Assembly: GCA_032718475.1 (NCBI GenBank)
Contig: JAUCBJ010000823.1
Location: 1-58,534 of the forward strand
Direction: 5' to 3'
Origin: Nemertoderma westbladi
Lineage: Eukaryota > Xenacoelomorpha > Nemertodermatida > Nemertodermatidae
DNA: 58,534 nt
Shown here: positions 55,785 to 58,534 of the stretch, one piece after another
Numbering within the stretch: position 1 is the first letter of the stretch
Layout: the number at the start of each line of letters is the position of its first letter
Notes under the pieces: generated by a model
What the model was told of the DNA's origin: nothing
Databases searched by the model: none
Seen by the model: the letters and a program-made list of their open reading frames with translations, nothing else
Translations under genes and position numbers: made by a program

Positions 55785-58150
55785 ACTCAGTATCTCTGGA
55801 AATGGATTATTTTCGGCTGGAACCCAGTTCAAGAAGCGAACTGGAAAGCTATGGACTCATAGTGGACCCGGTGGTCACAAGTCCCAGATAGACCATATTC
55901 TGTTTCGTGGGAAATACAGGAGCTCTATAAAAGACTGTAATGCATTTACACTTCGACCCTTCTACAGTGATCACCGCTTTATTGTGGCCAAGGTAAGACT
56001 TAGTCTGCGTGCTAGCAGAACAACGAAATCTGCCTTGCCGCGGCATGACTGGTCCTCTCTGTTGCAACAGCCAAGTGTGAGATCCAGCTTCACACTACAG
56101 CTGAGCAACAGGTATGACGCTCTTGCCTCTGAGGCGGCAGATCACTGTGAGGGCTATACTGCCTTTACAGAAGCAGTAAGTTAGCAGCTGCAGAAACAGT
56201 TCCTGTATACCCTCGAAACAGGAAAAGGGCCCCCTGGACTGACAACAAAATTCAGAAGTGCCGAAATGACCTTCATAAGGCGCAGAAAGAGTCCCGACTC
56301 AAACAGACTACAGCGGCCAAGAATGCAGTTGAGGCTGCATCTAGGTCCCTGAACAGGCAGTACTCTGCTAATCTACAGGAGCTAATAAACCAACAGGTTG
56401 ATGCCATCAATGATGCTGACGACAGCAGGCAATCATCCCAGGCATGGAAATCGATCAATCTGCTTACTGGGCGGAAAAGCCAACCAACCACCAAGGTTAA
56501 GGCTGAATCACCAGCCGATCGCCTCAATGGTTGGAAAGCCCACTTTGAAAAGCTCCTCAATAATGACAGGGTATTGCCTGATAACTTTATAGAAGTAAAA
56601 GTGTCTGAGTCTGTACTCCCAGATATTCCCATTGGCGATATCTCCTTTGCAGAAGTGAAGGCTGCTGCAAAGAGCATTAAGACCAATCGTGCCAGTGGAG
56701 TAGATGGTGTTCCCCCTGAGGTCTTTAAAATACCTGAGTGTTTAAAGCTCATCTATCCCATCATAGTAGACATGTACCGAACAACAAGAGTCCCACAAGA
56801 AATGAAAACAAATAAGTTGGTGCCAGTTCCCAAGAAGGGCAACCTAACACTCTATGGTTCTTTTCGGGGAATCTCATTGATCTCGATTGCTCCGTGGAAA
56901 TCAGAATGGGTTCCGTAAAGGTCGTGGGACCATGGAGCCCATTTTGGCACTTAGAAGGATAATTGAAGAGTTATCAAAAAAGAAAGACAGGCATCTGGCT
57001 GTTATTTTTGTTGACTTCTTCAAGGCCTTTGATTCAGTCTCTCGCTCATGTATGTTCAGCATACTTTCATTATATGGGATTCCTGATGAAATTATTGCAG
57101 CAATCAGATCAGTATATGATGGTTCAACAACATTTGTGTCTACTGTTGACGGTGACACAGAACCATTTGAAGTGTTATGGGGCGTCCTCCAAGGAGACAC
57201 ACTTGCACCATTCTTGTTCATTATTGTGGTTGACTATGTTCTACGCATGTCCTTAGATCATTATAATGATGATGGGGTGATGATAACTCCACCTACTGGC
57301 TCCAGAAGTCGAGGAAATCCTGCCAAGTACCTAACTGATCTAGACTTTGCTGATGACTTAGGAGTACTCTCAGAATCATTAGAGGGAGCCCAACGGCTCC
57401 TCAGCTCATTAGAACATGCTGCTTCTAGTGTTGGTCTTTTTATTAACTCCAGAAAGACCAAAATTCTGACAGTTAACTTTGAAAGTCCTCAGCAAGTCTC
57501 TGATCGGATGAGCATAAGCTCAAAGGATGGTATGCTTGAGCATGTGGACGACTTCTGTTACCTGGGATCATGGATCCGGAAGTCAGGTGAGGACCTTCGA
57601 ATACGTAAGGGAAAGGCATGGGCAGCCTTGAATAGGCTTTCCAGAATTTGGAAGTCACCGAGAATTAATCGGAAACTTAAGGTCCGATTATTTAGAGCAG
57701 CAGTAGTTCCAGTACTCCTCTACGGGAGTCCATGCTGGGCTCTAACTGCTGAGGACACCAAATCTTTGGATGGCACATTCACAAGAATGCTACGCCGGGT
57801 TCATTGTGTCAAGTACAATGCACACATCTCCAACCAAACACTATATAACATTGGAGGTGTCTCATTGGTTCCCCCAAGCTTGACACTAGAACAAAATCGC
57901 CTCCACTTTGCAGGACATTGCTATCGCCGTGAGGACCAGCCAGTGCATAATCTTGTACTTTGGCAACCTCATGGAGTGAATAAGCATGGTGGACAGCCCA
58001 TGACTTTCTTGAGACGCATCGTAAAGGACACTGGCCTTAAAGATGCGGATGATCTAGCAAATGTCATGGGTGATAGGGAGTTGTGGCGGTGCAATTTTGT
58101 TGACAAGCCGGCACAGCATTCTTAAAAATGCAGCTGCAATGCAGCATGCC
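55785..58150 (+). mobile_element. LINE-A copy 5: endonuclease end, RT and complete 3' end
   Basis: The only copy reaching the endonuclease: SQIDHILFRGKY (about 55888) and FYSDHRFIVAKV (SDHR motif, about 55960), then the spacer and RT. A 56-bp deletion near 56892, between two TGCT words, breaks the frame. The upstream frame (56574-56918) covers NRASGVDGVPPEVFK and LVPVPKKGNL. The long frame (56887-58125, 412 aa) covers NQNGFRKGRGT, VDFFKAFDSVSR, GDTLAPFLF, DFADDLG, CYLGSW and GHCYRRED and ends at the true stop. The 3' end GCAGCATGCCGATC plus (TAG)n at 58154 matches copies 1-3. Confidence 0.9.
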
Positions 58151-58165
58151 GATCCTAGTAGTAGT

Positions 58166-58534
58166 ACCAGCCAATCGCCTCAATGGTTGGAAAGCCCACT
58201 TTGAAAAGCTCCTCAATAATGACAGGGTATTGCCTGATAACTTTATAGAAGTAAAAGTGTCTGAGTCTGTACTCCCAGATATTCCCATTGGTGATATCTC
58301 CTTCGCAGAAGTGAAGGCTGCTGCAAAGAGCATTAAGACCAATCGTGCCAGTGGAGTAGATGGTGTTCCCCCTGAGGTCTTTAAAATACCTGAGTGTTTA
58401 AAGCTCATCTATCCCATCATAGTAGACATGTACCGAACAACAAGAGTCCCACAAGAAATGAAAACAAATAAGTTGGCGCCAGTTCCCAAGAAGGGCCACC
58501 TAACACTCTATGGTTCTTTTTGGGTAATCTCATT
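58166..58534 (+). mobile_element. LINE-A copy 6, start of a tandem partner, cut by window end
   Basis: It starts abruptly with the segment that in copy 5 lies at 56512 (GCCTCAATGGTTGGAAAGCC) and follows it closely (FKIPECLKLIYP etc.) to the end of the window. It lies directly after the TAG tail of copy 5, so the two are head-to-tail. Confidence 0.9.

Noticed and set aside
56273-56752. Minus-strand frame of 159 codons (also 58408-58064 and similar frames at 5351-5741 and 50468-50650)
   Set aside because: These are antisense shadows of the LINE-A RT region, recurring wherever the LINE occurs and not an independent gene family.

Overview
The window is nuclear DNA of an AT-rich invertebrate animal, probably marine. 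It holds split genes with GT-AG introns, at least four unrelated LINE families, BEL/Pao and Ty3/gypsy retrotransposons, piggyBac-like and mariner-like non-autonomous elements, tRNA-derived SINEs and one complete Polinton (Maverick). I cannot name the species. There is no bacterial signature, and ORFs that begin with GTG are artefacts.

Layout. 1-2.8 kb: a decayed Gag remnant with a CCHC knuckle and a fold-back repeat. 2.86-52.75 kb, minus strand: four homologous LamG/pentraxin-like exons (2857-3513, 9716-10381, 46497-47159, 52090-52749). All have open frames, consensus splice sites, lengths divisible by three and phase 1-1 boundaries, so they look like an exon array of one host gene. The introns are packed with transposons. 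3.9-5.7, 10.5-11.4, 47.3-48.3, 49.1-50.6, 55.8-58.1 and 58.2-58.5 kb: six pieces of one LINE family (called LINE-A here). 7.8-9.3 kb: a TTAA-flanked piggyBac-like non-autonomous element. 11.4-12.06 and 32.07-32.80 kb: two halves of one Ty3/gypsy integrase region, split by the Polinton.

12,065-32,068 is the Polinton, 20,004 bp. It starts with AG, ends with CT, has terminal inverted repeats of 378-429 bp (about 1.6% substitutions) and an exact 6-bp target duplication (ATCATC). Plus-strand genes from the left end: an unknown protein, a RING-finger protein, the packaging ATPase, two small basic proteins, the retrovirus-type integrase, two tandem penton-like proteins (the first with an in-frame stop), a basic core-like protein (frameshifted), the major capsid protein, an adenain-like protease (stop plus frameshift) and an RNase H-fold-like protein. 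Minus-strand genes from the right end: an unknown protein (frameshifted), protein-primed DNA polymerase B (frameshifted) and a short ORF overlapping the 3' end of polB that resembles one lobe of TATA-binding protein. The two convergent gene blocks meet in a 4-kb non-coding compartment (21.4-25.3 kb) with a nested TA-flanked element and word usage like the host DNA. The gene set is that of an integrating, self-replicating element with virion genes. In this copy at least five genes carry breaks, so as read it is not autonomous.

Right of the Polinton: a LINE 3' end (33.9-34.5 kb), a palindromic repeat family (33.2-35.6 kb), a decayed BEL/Pao element (35.7-39.0 kb, possibly continuing past 40.8 kb), and a terminal-inverted-repeat element whose interior has become a 315-bp satellite carrying many CTCF-like words (39.0-40.8 kb). 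Further right are LINE ORF1 and ORF2 remnants (41.2-45.0 kb), a SINE (42.5-42.7 kb), a second compact copy of the satellite-bearing element (48.35-48.85 kb), and another LINE (53.0-55.6 kb).
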